Shown here piece by piece: positions 25,332-26,690 of a stretch of DNA of 26,690 nucleotides. Source of the DNA: Carex sylvatica (lineage: Eukaryota; Streptophyta; Magnoliopsida; Poales; Cyperaceae); assembly GCA_964058845.1 (NCBI GenBank), contig CAXKVR010000492.1, forward strand, positions 1 through 26,690. Direction: 5' to 3'. Under the pieces are notes generated by a model that saw only the letters and a list, made by a program, of their open reading frames with translations, was not told the origin of the DNA and did not search any database. Position numbers and translations under genes: made by a program. How positions within the stretch are numbered: position 1 is the first letter of the stretch; the number at the start of each line of letters is the position of its first letter.

Positions 25332-25803
25332 AGAGAGAGAGAGAGAGAGTTTGGCTAAAATGAGTCATGGCTTATTTTCCGTTGGTGAGCTATGGCTTAT
25401 TTTAAGTTGGTGAGCTATGGCTCATTTTAACCATTTTAAAAATTTAAACAACCGATCCGAACCGTTCATCTTGTTCTCCATATTGAAATGTGCTTGGAGA
25501 CCAAATTTTACATTTTTTTTGAATTTTTTTTACTATTTATTAAGCATTTTTGAAAATTGCTGATCCAAAGATCCAGAAAATTTTACTATTTTTTACTGTT
25601 CACAGTAAAACAATAATTTTCAAAAATGCTTAATAAATAGTAAAAGAATTCCAAAAAATGTAAAATTTGGTCTCCAATCACATTTCAATATAGAGATCAC
25701 ATCTAATGATTCAGATCGATCGTTTGGACTTTCAAAATGAAAATACAACATAGAGTACAAACGGTTGGTGAGCCATGGCTCACCCAAGTCCATCTCTCTC
25801 TCT
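25332..25803. mobile_element. foldback MITE (E5) with GA-rich ends
   Basis: The arms share GAGAGAG, then GAGYCATGGCT near the ends, and the family stem (TGCTTGGAGACCAAATTTTA, ACTATTTATTAAGCATTTTT and complements). The apex lies at about 25565-25620 and includes GTTCACAGTAAAAC. The flanks are palindromic (TC)n(TA)n(GA)n runs at about 25300-25350 and 25793-25836, which blur the exact ends and any target duplication. Confidence 0.75.
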
Positions 25804-25804
25804 G

Positions 25805-25834
<30 letters not shown>

Positions 25835-25837
<3 letters not shown>

Positions 25838-26261
25838 GTTGGCTACTCTACTTACATAAGCATATGATGGTATATGTTTATAAGTCATTTTTTCATTTTC
25901 AAAATTCAAAAAGTCGATCTGAACCGTTAGATGTGATATCTATATTGAAATATGCTTGGAGACTAAATTTTACATTTTTCTGAATTTTTTTACTATTTAT
26001 TAAGACACTTTGAAAATCGCTGATCCAACGGTGGCTTCTGATTTTACTGTTTTGTTAAGCCACCATTGGATCAGCGATTTTCAAAGTGGCTTAATAAATA
26101 GTAAAAAAATTCAGAAAAATATAAAATTTGGTCTCCAAGAATATTTCAATATAGAGATCACATCTAACGGTTCAGATCGGCTTTTTGAATTTTGAAAACA
26201 AAAAAATAACTTATAAATATATACCCTCTCATATGCTTATGTAAGTAGAGTAATCAACCTC
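25835..26261. mobile_element. 427-bp Mutator-type foldback MITE (E6), sibling of E2
   Basis: The ends are GAGGTTGGCTACTCTACTTA and its near-complement ending CAACCTC, with family stem throughout. The apex contains GATTTTACTGTTTTGTTAAG, which is the reverse complement of the apex in the element at 3811-4231, so the two are the same subfamily in opposite orientation. The left flank is a GA run and the right flank is TATATATAG; no clean target duplication is visible. Confidence 0.85.
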
Positions 26262-26341
26262 TATATATAGAATGTAGAAAATTATTATAACTTGTTATAA
26301 CTCAAAAATTATTGTAACTTGATCCCTCCTCATATACATAT

Positions 26342-26690
26342 AGAGAGAGAGAATAAGGCTAGGGTGTTATGGGTTGCATAGAGAGCTACGGTGCTACGGC
26401 TCAATATTCGACTTTTCAAAATCCTAACGGTTGATCTGAACCGTTTATATTGTTCTCTATATTAATATGTGTTTGGAGACCAAATTTTACATCTTTTTGG
26501 AAAAAAATTTCTATTTTTTAAGATATGTAGAAAATCACTTGATCTAAAAAATTCTGCACCATTCAGATATTTGATTTTCTAACTATCTAAAAAAATAGTA
26601 AGAAATTTTCAAAAAATGTAAAATTCGGTCTCCAAACACATATTAATATGGAGAACAAGATGAACAGTTCAGATTGACCGTTAGAATTTT
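26342..26690. mobile_element. foldback MITE (E7), cut by the window edge
   Basis: After a GA run, the outer arm reads AAGGCTAGGGTGTTATGGG, unlike the outer arms of the other copies. The family stem then follows (TGTGTTTGGAGACCAAATTT) with an apex at about 26530-26585 and the returning arm (TCGGTCTCCAAACACATATT). The right end lies beyond the window. Confidence 0.75.

Overview
The window is nuclear DNA of a flowering plant. The evidence is the AT-rich background, GT-AG introns, an F-box/DUF295 gene, a nuclear gene for a chloroplast thylakoid protein, a nuclear gene for a mitochondrial complex I subunit, and many short foldback (MITE-type) transposons. The protein sequences look monocot-like, but this is an impression and not a demonstration.

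Layout. 1-4241 has no gene and is stacked with transposons: a hAT-type element with an 8-bp target duplication (1052-1860), a larger element with inverted arms of about 220 bp (about 1998-3784), and two 421-bp Mutator-type foldback elements with 9- and 10-bp target duplications (3318-3738, nested in the larger element, and 3811-4231). 4362-7177 is an F-box/DUF295 gene (+) with a TATA box, a short noncoding first exon, a 1.66-kb 5'UTR intron and one coding exon. 7178-12170 has no firm gene; it holds a 179-bp MITE and a degenerate repeat array that runs up to the next gene. 12246-13865 is chloroplast TatA/Tha4 (+, two exons, 148 aa). 14909-19899 is the 24-kDa [2Fe-2S] subunit of mitochondrial complex I (NDUFV2 type; minus strand, ten exons, 262 aa), tail to tail with TatA. 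19900-26690 has no firm gene; it contains a 204-bp tandem duplication beside the complex I promoter, a 210-bp MULE MITE with a 10-bp target duplication, a Tourist-like MITE, a long near-perfect hairpin (21531-22120), local duplications, a trinucleotide microsatellite and a dense cluster of Mutator-type foldback elements that runs off the right edge.

The three genes share no pathway beyond two of them encoding organelle membrane-complex proteins; their adjacency looks incidental. The most unusual features are (1) a family of foldback elements that share inner stem sequence but carry different outer ends, (2) the 590-bp inverted duplication at 21531-22120, which could yield a long hairpin RNA, and (3) internal duplications that preserve empty sites for later insertions (a poly(A)-tailed insert with a 16-bp target duplication in a complex I intron, and a MITE in one arm of a larger foldback element).
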